NCBI GenBank assembly: GCA_022361315.1
Contig: JAKSBB010000083.1
Location: 1-17,130, forward strand
Origin: Desulfobacterales bacterium
GTDB taxonomy: Bacteria; Desulfobacterota; Desulfobacteria; Desulfobacterales; Desulfobacteraceae
Direction: 5' to 3'
DNA: 17,130 nt
This document shows positions 1 through 8,418 of the stretch, piece by piece; position 1 is the stretch's first letter, and each line of letters begins with the position of its first letter. The notes under the pieces were generated by a model, which saw only the letters and a program-made list of their open reading frames with translations, had not been told where the DNA came from and ran no database searches. Made by a program: the position numbers and the translations under genes.

Positions 1-123
1 ACCCAATAAGGGTAAGGGAAAAAAGCATTGAAAAAAAATATTCTGGTTGAGGAATGCCATCCACGGTATATTAAGGTTCAGGATCAAATAACAGGCCACC
101 TTTAACTGATACAGGTACCCCCC

Positions 124-1995
124 ATGAAACTTCCGGCTTCGGCGTTGATGTTGTTATTTCTGATTTGTCTGACACCTTTGATTGCCTCCGTCCGGGCCGG
201 AGAGGCCACCGAGACGGTGAACATCGACTGGATGATGCTCAGCTTTGAAATGGCCGGCGGACTGGCGCTCTTCCTATACGGGATGGACAAGATGAGTTCG
301 GGGATGAAGCGGACCGCAGGGAACAAGATGCGGTCCATCCTGACATCCCTGACCCAGAACCGGGTGGTGGCCCTGGTGGTTGGGGCATTTGTCACCATGG
401 TGATTCAGTCTTCTTCCGCCACCACCGTCATGCTGGTGAGTTTCGTCCAGGCCGGCCTGCTGACCCTGGCCCAGTCTCTTGGGGTCATTCTCGGGGCGGA
501 CATCGGCACCACGGTGACGGCCCAAATGGTGGCCTTCAAGCTGACCGATTACGCCCTGCTGATGCTGGCCGCGGGATTTCTGGTGAAAACCGTGGGCAAA
601 ACAGGGAAAATACGGTCGGTGGGGGATATCATCCTGGGATTCGGTATTCTGTTTTTCGGTATGAAGCTGATGAGCGATGCCATGAATCCCCTGCGCAGCT
701 ATCCGCCATTTATCACCCTAATGCAGAATATGGAACATCCCCTGGCCGGCATCGCCGTGGGGGCAGTATTCACGGCACTGGTACAGAGCAGCAGTGCCAC
801 CACCGGGGTGCTGATCGTTCTGGCCCAGGAGGGGTTGATTACCCTGGTGGCCGGAATACCCGTGATCTTCGGTGCAAACATCGGGACCTGTGTGACCGCC
901 GTGCTGGCAGGCATCGGCGCATCCAGAGAAGCCAGGCGTGTTGCCCTGGCCCATGTGCTGTTTAAAATTGCTGGGATCGGACTGTTTATCTTCTGGATTC
1001 CCACATTTTCCGAGCTTGTAATCCAGTTGGGCGCCCACTTCGGCACGGGTACGGCGCGGAATCTTGCCAATGCCCACACCCTTCTAAACGTTACCCTGGG
1101 GTTGGTATTTCTCCCCTTTACCCCGTTGTTTGCAAAGCTTATTTACAGGATTTATCCTGACCGTGAAGCGGATTCCTCCAAGGCCATCAAAACCATGTAT
1201 ATTGAAAAAGCGGTGTTGGAAACCCCTTCCCTGGCCATTGATCTGGCCCGGGCGGAAATGGCACGGATGGCCAAACTGCTGGGACGAATGCTGGACGCGG
1301 TGATCATTCCCTTCCTGTCCGATGAACGCCATATCGCCACCACGGAGATGAGCCGGGAAGAGCGGCAGATGCTGCTCCGGGAAATCCCCCGGTATGATAC
1401 CTATCACCCCAGGCTGACCCCGATGCAGGGCCTGGATCTCCGGGAGGAAAAAATCGATTTTCTCCAGAAAGAACTGATCCGCTATCTCACCCGGATCGCA
1501 CAGGGTAACATCACAGCGGCCCAGGCAAAGGAGGTTTTCGGTATGATGTCCATCGTCAAGGACATGGAAGCCATCGGTGACACCATCCACAGAAATATGA
1601 TGCCCCTGATCGCCAAGAAAAAACAGGTGAACTATGATTTTTCCCTGGAGGGTAAGGAAGAACTGCTGATCTACCACGGTAAGGTGCGCAAACAGGTGCG
1701 CCTTCTCCAGGCCGGACTGAACGAACCCAATGCGGAGCTCGCCCTGAAGATCATGAAAGGGGAACGCAAATACCTGGACCTGGAATCGGTTTACCGGGCC
1801 CGGCACCTGGAGCGAATCATCCTGAAAAATGAAAATGCCGTTGAAACCCATGAGATCCACTTGGAACTCATGGATCTCATGAAGCAAATCGTGCTTTACT
1901 CCGCCCATATCGCCCAGACCTACATCACCTCGGCAGCATCTGATGAGGATACCCATCTCTCACCGCCGAAGCAGGAAGAGGAGGCACCGGTTTAG
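124..1995 (+). CDS. Na+/phosphate cotransporter family protein with PhoU-like C-terminal domain
   Basis: A 623-residue inner-membrane protein of the Na/Pi cotransporter (NptA/YjbB-like) family, expected to move phosphate coupled to sodium. The N-terminus (about 1-26) is hydrophobic and signal-like. The membrane domain (about 35-340) carries the two inverted-repeat signatures of the family: QSSSATT at 95-101 and again at 221-227, each followed about 25 residues later by a glycine-rich motif (GADIGTT at 124-130, GANIGTC at 250-256). From about 365 to 600 the protein is soluble, helical and charged, as in the PhoU-like domains fused to these transporters. The ATG is preceded only by a weak AGG about 8 bases upstream, but the hydrophobic start supports it. 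The next gene is 113 bases downstream with its own strong ribosome site. Direction of transport (uptake or export) cannot be told from sequence. Family assignment is firm; the substrate is inferred. Confidence 0.9.
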   Translation: MKLPASALMLLFLICLTPLIASVRAGEATETVNIDWMMLSFEMAGGLALFLYGMDKMSSGMKRTAGNKMRSILTSLTQNRVVALVVGAFVTMVIQSSSATTVMLVSFVQAGLLTLAQSLGVILGADIGTTVTAQMVAFKLTDYALLMLAAGFLVKTVGKTGKIRSVGDIILGFGILFFGMKLMSDAMNPLRSYPPFITLMQNMEHPLAGIAVGAVFTALVQSSSATTGVLIVLAQEGLITLVAGIPVIFGANIGTCVTAVLAGIGASREARRVALAHVLFKIAGIGLFIFWIPTFSELVIQLGAHFGTGTARNLANAHTLLNVTLGLVFLPFTPLFAKLIYRIYPDREADSSKAIKTMYIEKAVLETPSLAIDLARAEMARMAKLLGRMLDAVIIPFLSDERHIATTEMSREERQMLLREIPRYDTYHPRLTPMQGLDLREEKIDFLQKELIRYLTRIAQGNITAAQAKEVFGMMSIVKDMEAIGDTIHRNMMPLIAKKKQVNYDFSLEGKEELLIYHGKVRKQVRLLQAGLNEPNAELALKIMKGERKYLDLESVYRARHLERIILKNENAVETHEIHLELMDLMKQIVLYSAHIAQTYITSAASDEDTHLSPPKQEEEAPV

Positions 1996-2028
1996 TCCCG
2001 AACCCAGAGATAAAAACACCCAGGATTC

Positions 2029-2048
2029 TACCGTTTGTCTCCACGGTA
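2029..2048. other. Short hairpin between transporter and DUF1566 gene
   Basis: TACCGT at 2029-2034 pairs with ACGGTA at 2043-2048 around an 8-base loop. It lies 34 bases after the transporter stop codon. No T-run follows, so it is at best a weak terminator or an mRNA-end stabiliser. Confidence 0.25.
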
Positions 2049-2057
2049 TCTCCATAT

Positions 2058-2086
2058 TTGTTCTGTATATTGGGCACAGATATAAA
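2058..2086 (+). promoter_or_regulatory. Possible sigma-70-type promoter for the DUF1566 gene
   Basis: TTGTTC (2058-2063) and TATAAA (2081-2086) are separated by 17 bases, the optimal spacing for a housekeeping promoter, and lie in an AT-rich stretch. A start site near 2093 would leave only about 15 bases of leader before the ATG at 2109, just enough for the ribosome site at 2099-2103. This would make the gene independent of the upstream transporter. Prediction by eye only. Confidence 0.35.
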
Positions 2087-2108
2087 TTTTCCCCAATCGG
2101 AGGATATC

Positions 2109-3728
2109 ATGAACCCCATACGTACTTTAGCCTGCGGAACCATTCGGCTACAGACAGCGGCTGCCCTTTTCAGTGTACTTCTCTTGAGCAGTTTTTCCGT
2201 ATCAACTGTAGCCGCAGGCGTTCCCACCCCCATGACGGATACGGGTCAGACCGCCTGTTTCAACAACTACGGCACCATGACATGCCCGGGAGAAGGTCGG
2301 CGGTTTTTCGGTCAGGATGCCAACTATGCCGCAACACCCATGGCCTACCGGGACAACGGTGACGGTACGGTCACCGACCTTGTCACAGGTCTCATGTGGT
2401 CCCAGGCCGTGGACGCCCGGAAAGTCTCGCTGGATGAGGCCAAAACCATGGCAAAACGCATGACCCTCGGTGGCCACTCAGACTGGCGTGTGCCCAACAT
2501 CAAGGAACTCTACTCCCTGATGAACTTCTCGGGAAATACCGGGATGATGCGTCCGGGCAGCTCAGGGTCCGTAATTACCACAGCCATTCCATACATAAAC
2601 ACGGACTATTTCAACTTCAAATACGGAAATACAAACAATGGGGAACGCTATATAGACGCCCAGTGGCTGTCATCCACCACCTATGTCCATACCACCATGA
2701 AGGGCAACCCCACCCTGTTCGGCGTCAACTTTGCCGATGGCCGGATCAAAGGCTACGGATACGGCAACCGGGGCCCCAGGGGCGGAAAAAAATTCTACGT
2801 GCGGTTTGTCCGGGGTAAGGCATACGGATATAACCAGTTCCGGGACAACGGCAACGGCACCGTAACCGACCGGGCCACCGGCCTGACCTGGATGCAGGCC
2901 GACTCCGGTACCACCATGACCTGGCAGGATGCCCTGGCCTACGCAGAATCCGCCACCGTCGGCGGCCATTCGGACTGGCGGCTTCCCAATGCCAAGGAGC
3001 TTCAGTATATCCTGGATTACACCCGTTCCCCGGATACCACAGATTCAGCCGCCATCAATCCGGTCTTTTCTGCCACTGCCATTACCAATGAAGCCAACCA
3101 GCGGGATTTTGCCCATTACTGGACCGGCACCTCACTCAACGACGGCCCCAGACCGGGTGACTCGGCGGTGACGGTCTGTTTCGGACGGGCCATGGGACAA
3201 ATGCACGGCCAGGTGATGGATGTCCACGGTGCCGGCGCCCAGCGAAGTGATCCCAAACAGGGCAGATCTCAGATCGGCCGCGGCCCCCAGGGGGATGCCA
3301 GACGGGTTAAAAACATGGTGCGCCTGGTCAGGGGCGGTAATGTGACCACGGCCCTGCAAACTGCGGCTGTGGACAGGAACAGCTACCCGCGCAGAATTCG
3401 TATCGATAAAGGGTACGAACCCGTTTCCACCGGTTCCATGGGTATGGGCCAGATGGGAAATCGGAAAGGAGTTGGCCGGCGCGGTTCAAATTCCTTTGGA
3501 TCGGGACACACCACCGGCAATGCCAGCCAGTTCACCATACCATCACAGGGCGGCGGCAGGCCCGGCTATGTAAGCCGTCTGGACAGGGACGGGGATAACA
3601 GGGTCTCAAAATCAGAGTTTGACGGTCCCCCCAGCCATTTCTCCCGGTTTGACCGGAACAACGACGGTTACCTCACCGAAGACGAAGCCCCGAAGGGACC
3701 GCCGCCTGGCGGCGGCTCTTTCCAATAA
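2109..3728 (+). CDS. Secreted protein with two DUF1566 domains and a C-terminal EF-hand pair
   Basis: A 539-residue exported protein of unknown function. Residues 1-36 form a Sec signal peptide (hydrophobic core AALFSVLLLSS, cleavage near VAA-GV). Two tandem DUF1566 (Lcl C-terminal-like) domains follow at about 79-236 and 245-410. Each opens with DNGxGTVTD, contains GGHSDWR[VL]PN followed by KEL, and ends in VR[FL]VRG, so they look like an internal duplication. After a Gly/Met/Ser-rich linker (about 440-485) come two canonical calcium-binding EF-hand loops, at 492-503 (D-x-D-x-D...E) and 515-526 (D-x-N-x-D...E), then a Pro/Gly tail. The start is placed at ATG 2109 because GGAGG sits 5 bases upstream and the signal peptide begins there; a TTG 51 bases upstream would add 17 residues that do not belong to a signal peptide. 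Likely periplasmic or cell-surface and calcium-dependent (inference). Confidence 0.85.
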   Translation: MNPIRTLACGTIRLQTAAALFSVLLLSSFSVSTVAAGVPTPMTDTGQTACFNNYGTMTCPGEGRRFFGQDANYAATPMAYRDNGDGTVTDLVTGLMWSQAVDARKVSLDEAKTMAKRMTLGGHSDWRVPNIKELYSLMNFSGNTGMMRPGSSGSVITTAIPYINTDYFNFKYGNTNNGERYIDAQWLSSTTYVHTTMKGNPTLFGVNFADGRIKGYGYGNRGPRGGKKFYVRFVRGKAYGYNQFRDNGNGTVTDRATGLTWMQADSGTTMTWQDALAYAESATVGGHSDWRLPNAKELQYILDYTRSPDTTDSAAINPVFSATAITNEANQRDFAHYWTGTSLNDGPRPGDSAVTVCFGRAMGQMHGQVMDVHGAGAQRSDPKQGRSQIGRGPQGDARRVKNMVRLVRGGNVTTALQTAAVDRNSYPRRIRIDKGYEPVSTGSMGMGQMGNRKGVGRRGSNSFGSGHTTGNASQFTIPSQGGGRPGYVSRLDRDGDNRVSKSEFDGPPSHFSRFDRNNDGYLTEDEAPKGPPPGGGSFQ

Positions 3729-3760
3729 GCCTTTCAGCAATCACAAGTATAAACTGAAAT

Positions 3761-3791
3761 CCGGGCCGGACCGAGAACAGGTCAGGCCCGG
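3761..3791. terminator. Hairpin between convergent genes, overlapping the chemoreceptor stop codon
   Basis: CCGGGCC (3761-3767) pairs with GGCCCGG (3785-3791), and inside it GACC pairs with GGTC across one mismatch. It stands between two convergent genes and could serve both. The T-runs on either side are short and interrupted, so it is a moderate bidirectional terminator candidate. The right arm lies inside the last codons of the chemoreceptor gene. Confidence 0.5.
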
Positions 3792-5893
3792 CCGTTTATC
3801 TTAAACTTCCCGGCCATGGCACTGAGGCTTTCCGCCAATTGTGCCAAATCTCCGGCACTGGAAATCACTTCACTGCTGCCCGTGTTAACATCAGCCGCAG
3901 CCAGGCTGACCCTGGCAATGTCCTTTGACACCTCTCCGGCCACCGATGACGTCTGGTTGACGTTCTGGTTCACTTCCTCCAGCCCCAGCGCCGCCTGCCC
4001 CACATTGCTGGAAATCTCCTGGGTTGTGGCGGACTGCTCTTCAATGGCGGTGGCCACGGCCGTAACAATGGTGTTGATCTCATCAATCACCGCCACTATC
4101 TTTCCGATGGCCGCAACAGAGTCCTGGGTGGTGGCCTGAATTGCCGCAATCCTGCCTGAAATTTCTTCTGTGGCCTGCGCCGTCTGTCCGGCCAGATCTT
4201 TGATTTCACCTGCAACCACGGCGAATCCCTTACCGGCATCTCCGGCCCTGGCCGCTTCAATGGTGGCGTTCAACGCCAGAAGATTGGTCTGCTCCGAAAT
4301 ATCGGAAATGGTGGCTGTGACCTGGGAAATTTCCTCCGCAGCACGCCCCAGTTCATCCACCTTTGTAGAGACTTCCTCTGCCTGCTGCACCGCCAGGGCC
4401 GTGGTCTCACTGCCCCGTGCCGTATTGCCGGCGATTTCGCTTATGGTGGTGGTCATTTCCTCTGCCGCCGCAACAATCATCTGGATGTTGGCCGTAGCCT
4501 GTTCCGTAGCTGCGGCAACACTGGACATGCTGGACGTCATCTCTTCGGCTGCAGCTGAGACATTGGTGGACCTGTCTGCCGCCTCGCCGGTGCTCTTTGA
4601 TATCTGGTCCGATACAGTCGAAAGCTGGCTGGATGATGTGGTCAGGGTCCGGGTGCCAGAGACGATATCCGATACCATTTGTCCCAGATCCCGGGACATT
4701 TCGTTCAGGGCCTGTGCCAATGCGCCGATCTCGTCCTGCCGTTGGATATCCAGTGTCCTGGTGAGATCTCCCCTGGCCATCTGTCTGGCCATCTCCACCC
4801 CATGCACCACGGGTGATGCAATGGAACGGCTGATGATCAGAGCGGCCCCTGCGATCAGCAGGGCGGCGACCAGGGCAATGGCAAATGTTTCCCATTTCAA
4901 TGTTTGAATGGCGGCAAAGGCTTCGGCTTCATCAATCTCCGCCAGAAGTCCCCATGTGGTATCACCCACGGCCACAGATGTGTAGGCGGACAATACCGGG
5001 TTGCCGTTATAATCAATGATAATCCGTTTCCCGGATTCTCCTTTTATGGCGGCATTTGCAGCCTCCGTATCCACCCGTCCCGTTTCCGGGTTGGCAAAGG
5101 AAGCCGTCACGGTATGGTTCTCCGGATCAAGGTAGGAGTCGGACCGCATGAGCAGGTCCGGCCCCACCAGGTAGGATTCTCCGGTTTCCCCCATGCCGCT
5201 GCGTTCGGTCATGATCCGGTTGATGGCGTCAATGGAGAGTTGAAATGCCAATACCCCTACGATGGTTGCGTTCTCCCTCACCGGAGCCGCCACAAAAAGG
5301 GCCGGTGCATTGGCGGAGGGCCCATAAGGCCGGGTATCTGAAACAGAGATCGTACCGGAGTGGGCGGCCCGCTGCCACACATCTTTCAGGGAGGAATCAA
5401 TGGCAGAGGCCCGCTGGCCGAAGTCCGCCTCTTTGGTGACGGTAAAATAGGTATCCCCGTGCTTGGGTCCCATCAAAAAGATATCGTAGTATCCGTATTC
5501 CTCCATATATTGCTTGAATACCGGAAAGTATTGGTCGTGGATCTTCCGATAGGCGTCAGGGGCATCGTATACCTCTTTTGTCTTCCCTGTGAACTTCCCG
5601 GATGCCGTACCGCCGGAGTCCCTAAAGGCTTTATCCAGGGTTTTCACCGCCTCCAGCGTAAAAGGGTTGCCGGCCAGCACCCGGATATCACCCAGCCGCT
5701 CGTCAAAGAAGGATTCGATCTGAAACTTCTTAATTTCCCGCACCGTGATGAGTTGGTTAAACGCCTTTTCAGACAAGGCACTCCCCGACTGGCTGATAAA
5801 AAGCCCCCCCAGAACGCCCAGAGGCAGTATTCCCACGATCAAAAAATAGACGGTGAGTTTCATTCCCAATTTCATGTTTTTGAACAGATTCAT
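3782..5893 (-). CDS. Methyl-accepting chemotaxis protein with periplasmic Cache sensor
   Basis: A 703-residue transmembrane chemoreceptor. Order: short cytoplasmic start, membrane helix 1 (about 11-33), a large periplasmic sensor of the double-Cache type (about 34-335, including the [16 protein letters not shown] strand region at about 135-150), membrane helix 2 (about 336-355), HAMP (about 355-407), and a long helical signalling domain (about 410-690). The signalling tip carries the invariant CheA/CheW-binding hairpin [18 protein letters not shown] at 534-551. No CheR-tethering pentapeptide is present at the C-terminus (ends NGRA). The ATG at 5893 is chosen because GGAGG lies just upstream and the protein then starts as basic residues before the first helix; a TTG 60 bases further up gives 20 extra residues without support. 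There are no che or flagellar genes nearby, so it is an orphan receptor. The ligand is unknown. Confidence 0.93.
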   Translation of the reverse strand: MNLFKNMKLGMKLTVYFLIVGILPLGVLGGLFISQSGSALSEKAFNQLITVREIKKFQIESFFDERLGDIRVLAGNPFTLEAVKTLDKAFRDSGGTASGKFTGKTKEVYDAPDAYRKIHDQYFPVFKQYMEEYGYYDIFLMGPKHGDTYFTVTKEADFGQRASAIDSSLKDVWQRAAHSGTISVSDTRPYGPSANAPALFVAAPVRENATIVGVLAFQLSIDAINRIMTERSGMGETGESYLVGPDLLMRSDSYLDPENHTVTASFANPETGRVDTEAANAAIKGESGKRIIIDYNGNPVLSAYTSVAVGDTTWGLLAEIDEAEAFAAIQTLKWETFAIALVAALLIAGAALIISRSIASPVVHGVEMARQMARGDLTRTLDIQRQDEIGALAQALNEMSRDLGQMVSDIVSGTRTLTTSSSQLSTVSDQISKSTGEAADRSTNVSAAAEEMTSSMSSVAAATEQATANIQMIVAAAEEMTTTISEIAGNTARGSETTALAVQQAEEVSTKVDELGRAAEEISQVTATISDISEQTNLLALNATIEAARAGDAGKGFAVVAGEIKDLAGQTAQATEEISGRIAAIQATTQDSVAAIGKIVAVIDEINTIVTAVATAIEEQSATTQEISSNVGQAALGLEEVNQNVNQTSSVAGEVSKDIARVSLAAADVNTGSSEVISSAGDLAQLAESLSAMAGKFKINGRA

Positions 5894-6091
5894 CTCATCC
5901 TCCATGAGGTTGTTGATCTTTACAAGCATCACCACAATAACGGACTGATACAACAGTCAGCCCTGAGAAGGTGAAGAGACTAATTTTCAGAGAATAGAAT
6001 TACAATGGAAGGCAATGCTTACAAAACATAAGATTGTAACTTTTTTTGCATAATCAAGGTTGGTTTTATCAGAATTACACAGATCTCCGGG

Positions 6092-8233
6092 TCATCTTTT
6101 CTTTTTCATGGACAATGAAATCCGTTTTCGCCCCGTATCCACCTCAAGTATCCGGACCCGCACCTGCTGCCGGACCCGGACCACCTCGTTGGGATCTTTC
6201 ACGAAACGGTCCGCCAGTTGGCTGATATGGACCAGACCGTCCTGGTGGACACCCACATCCACGAAGGCACCGAAGGCCGTCACGTTGGTGACGATACCCG
6301 GCAGGGTCATGCCGGGCACCAGGTCCGTGATCTCCTGAACCGTATCGTCAAAGGAGAAGGCCTGGAAAGGCTGCCTGGGGTCGCGGCCGGGGCTGGCCAG
6401 TTCGTTCAGGATATCCTTCAGGGTGGGCAGGCCGCGGTCCGGGGTAACGTATGCGGTAAGATCCACACCCTGTACCATATCCTTCTTGCCCACCACGGTG
6501 TTAAGATCCCAGCCCCGGTCCCGGGCAATGGCCGTAACCACATCGTAGGATTCCGGATGGATGGCGGAGTTATCCAGAGGGTTTTTCGCGTTTTTGATTC
6601 TTAAAAAACCAGCGGACTGTTCAAAGGCTTTGGGGCCCAAGCGGGGCACTTTCAACAATTGCCTGCGGCCGGTGAAGGGGCCGTTTTCGTTGCGGAAGGC
6701 CACCAGGTTGGCGGCAATGGTGGCGTTCATGCCGGATACCTGTGCCAGCAATTCCTTTGACGCAGTGTTAACCTCCACACCGACCTGGTTTACACAGCTC
6801 TTCACCACATCGTCCAGGCTGCTGCGCAAACGGGGCTGATCCACGTCATGCTGATACTGCCCTACACCGATGGATTTGGGGTCTATTTTCACCAGCTCGG
6901 CCAGGGGGTCCATGAGCCGGCGGCCGATGGAAACCGCCCCCCTCACTGTGATGTCATGATCCGGGAACTCCTCCCGGGCGCAGTCCGAGGCCGAGTATAC
7001 AGAGGCGCCGGCTTCGTCCGTCATCACCACATCAATGCTGCCCTTATCGGGCATGCCGGCAATCACTTCCCGGACCAGGCTTTCGGTTTCCCGGCCGGCG
7101 GTGCCGTTCCCCACAGCCACCGCACGGATTTTATATTTGGAAATCAATTTTGAAAGTACAGACCTGGCCTTGTCCGGCTGGTGCAGGTATATCAAATCAT
7201 GGTGAAGCAGGCGTCCCTGGGCATTCAGACAGGCAACTTTGCACCCCGTCCTGAACCCCGGATCCACAGCCATCACCTCTTTTTCTCCCATGGGCGGGGC
7301 AAGCAGCAGTTCCTTCAAATTTTTAGCAAAAACCTCTATGGCAAGGCGGTCCGCCTCTTCTTTCAGGCGGGCCATGCTGTCGGTTTCCATGGATTTGGAG
7401 AGCAACCGCTTGTAACCGTCCTTCAGGGCAGCCAGCATTTCCTCCCGGGTATCGGGTGAGGTTTTGGAAGGATGACGCATACAGAACCTGCCCATCAGCT
7501 TCAGGGCCTGGTCTTCGTCCGGGAGGACATGGACGGTGAGTACGCCTTCTGCCTGTCCCCGGAACATGGCCAATATCCGGTGAGAGGGGGCTTTGAAAGC
7601 CGGTTCGGACCAGTCGAAGTAATCCCTGAACTTGGCACCCTCCTCCTCTTTTTTCTTCTTCACTTTGGACCGGATCTGGGCCGTCCGGGTAAACAGGTCG
7701 CGTACCGCCGCCCGGATCTCCGGATCCTGGCTAAGTTGCTCGGCAATAATATCCCGTGCGCCGGCCAGGGCAGATGCCGCATCCGGCACGTCCTTATCCG
7801 TGAAAATAAATTTTTTGACTTCGGGCTGCAGCGGTGCCTTTGTCTGGGAACGAATGAACTCGGCCAGGGGGGCCAGGCCTTTTTCCATGGCCTTGGTGGC
7901 CCGGGTCTGCCGTTTGGGACGGTATCCTTCGTAGAGGTCTTCCAGTTCGGTGAGGTACCGGGTCTTTTCAATGGCGGCAGATAGATCATCCGTCAGCAAT
8001 TCCCGCTCGGTGAGGGATTTCAGAATGGATTTCTTCCGGTCCGACAGGGCCTTCAGGGTTTCCAGCCGGTCCCGGATATCTGAAATGGCCACCTCGTCCA
8101 GGGAGCCGGTTTTCTCTTTTCTGTACCTGGCAATAAACCAGATGGTGGCCCCTTCATTCAGGAGTGATACCACCGCCTCTACCTTATTTTTATCCAGCCC
8201 GGTCTCCCGGCTGATTTCCAATGCAGCATCCAT
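6092..8233 (-). CDS. tex: RNA-binding transcription accessory protein Tex
   Basis: A 713-residue cytoplasmic nucleic-acid-binding protein of the Tex/Spt6-like family, close to the usual 720-780 residues. Architecture: helical Tex N-terminal region (about 1-200, with the family motif ATIWFIARYRKEKTGSLDE at 29-47), YqgF/RNase H-like fold (about 318-445, opening with AVDPGFRTG), helix-hairpin-helix repeats (about 490-560, containing ELLAQVSGM and LKVPRLGPKAFEQSAGFLRI), and a C-terminal S1 RNA-binding domain (about 638-711, with GIVTNVTAFGAFVDVGV and DGLVHISQL). The start is supported by AGAGGTG just upstream. Tex homologues influence transcription and virulence gene or toxin expression in other bacteria; the role here is unknown. 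The gene is divergent from hcp across a 185-base control region, and I see no clear terminator after it. Confidence 0.95.
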   Translation of the reverse strand: MDAALEISRETGLDKNKVEAVVSLLNEGATIWFIARYRKEKTGSLDEVAISDIRDRLETLKALSDRKKSILKSLTERELLTDDLSAAIEKTRYLTELEDLYEGYRPKRQTRATKAMEKGLAPLAEFIRSQTKAPLQPEVKKFIFTDKDVPDAASALAGARDIIAEQLSQDPEIRAAVRDLFTRTAQIRSKVKKKKEEEGAKFRDYFDWSEPAFKAPSHRILAMFRGQAEGVLTVHVLPDEDQALKLMGRFCMRHPSKTSPDTREEMLAALKDGYKRLLSKSMETDSMARLKEEADRLAIEVFAKNLKELLLAPPMGEKEVMAVDPGFRTGCKVACLNAQGRLLHHDLIYLHQPDKARSVLSKLISKYKIRAVAVGNGTAGRETESLVREVIAGMPDKGSIDVVMTDEAGASVYSASDCAREEFPDHDITVRGAVSIGRRLMDPLAELVKIDPKSIGVGQYQHDVDQPRLRSSLDDVVKSCVNQVGVEVNTASKELLAQVSGMNATIAANLVAFRNENGPFTGRRQLLKVPRLGPKAFEQSAGFLRIKNAKNPLDNSAIHPESYDVVTAIARDRGWDLNTVVGKKDMVQGVDLTAYVTPDRGLPTLKDILNELASPGRDPRQPFQAFSFDDTVQEITDLVPGMTLPGIVTNVTAFGAFVDVGVHQDGLVHISQLADRFVKDPNEVVRVRQQVRVRILEVDTGRKRISLSMKKKR

Positions 8234-8264
8234 GGCACCTCTCTACCCCGGAAATGGGTCTGGG

Positions 8265-8299
8265 TCAAGGGACAGGATCAATAATAAAGGTCCCCTTGA
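8265..8299. repeat. Inverted repeat in the tex-hcp intergenic region
   Basis: TCAAGGGAC (8265-8273) is the reverse complement of GTCCCCTTGA (8290-8299) apart from one extra base, with 16 AT-rich bases between. On the minus strand it would form a hairpin in the tex leader. On the plus strand it is about 100 bases before the predicted hcp start site. It could be an operator or a leader structure; no T-run marks it as a terminator. Confidence 0.4.
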
Positions 8300-8331
8300 A
8301 TATAATTACTGGTGAATAAATTTTCCGGGAC

Positions 8332-8345
8332 TTGATCCAGATCAA
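8332..8345. promoter_or_regulatory. FNR/CRP-family operator upstream of hcp
   Basis: TTGATCCAGATCAA matches the FNR consensus TTGAT-N4-ATCAA exactly, and the symmetry extends one base on each side (CTTGATC-CA-GATCAAG). The centre (8338.5) is about 42 bases upstream of the start site inferred from the -10 box at 8369-8374, which is class II activator geometry. HcpR, an FNR/CRP-family regulator, is known to control hcp genes in many anaerobes, and FNR-type proteins control hcp in enterobacteria. Which regulator acts here cannot be told from the site alone. Confidence 0.7.
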
Positions 8346-8368
8346 GGATGAGCGGTTCACATTCAGCT

Positions 8369-8374
8369 TATGAT
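8369..8374 (+). promoter_or_regulatory. hcp: Predicted -10 box of the hcp promoter
   Basis: TATGAT differs from the TATAAT consensus at one base. Its distance from the FNR-like palindrome (centre 30-35 bases upstream) is that expected when an activator bound at about -41.5 replaces a -35 element, and no good -35 hexamer is visible. Transcription would start near 8380, giving a leader of about 38 bases that includes the strong ribosome site AAGGAGA (8408-8414). Confidence 0.5.
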
Positions 8375-8418
8375 GTCCCACAACGTAGCACTTACACACC
8401 CAAACCCAAGGAGACACC

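Noticed and set aside
1084..1956. A 290-codon open frame on the minus strand opposite the transporter.
   Set aside because: It is antisense to a well-supported gene, with composition typical of a mirror frame and no recognisable domain.
60..2049. The 10-mer TCCACGGTAT occurs at 60-69 and 2040-2049, both upstream of a gene.
   Set aside because: Ten bases repeated twice in 17 kb is not strong evidence of a shared site, and the flanks differ.
4170..4907. A 245-codon open frame on the plus strand opposite the chemoreceptor.
   Set aside because: It is antisense to the conserved signalling domain, is rich in Ala/Ser as expected of a shadow frame, and has no ribosome site or family resemblance.
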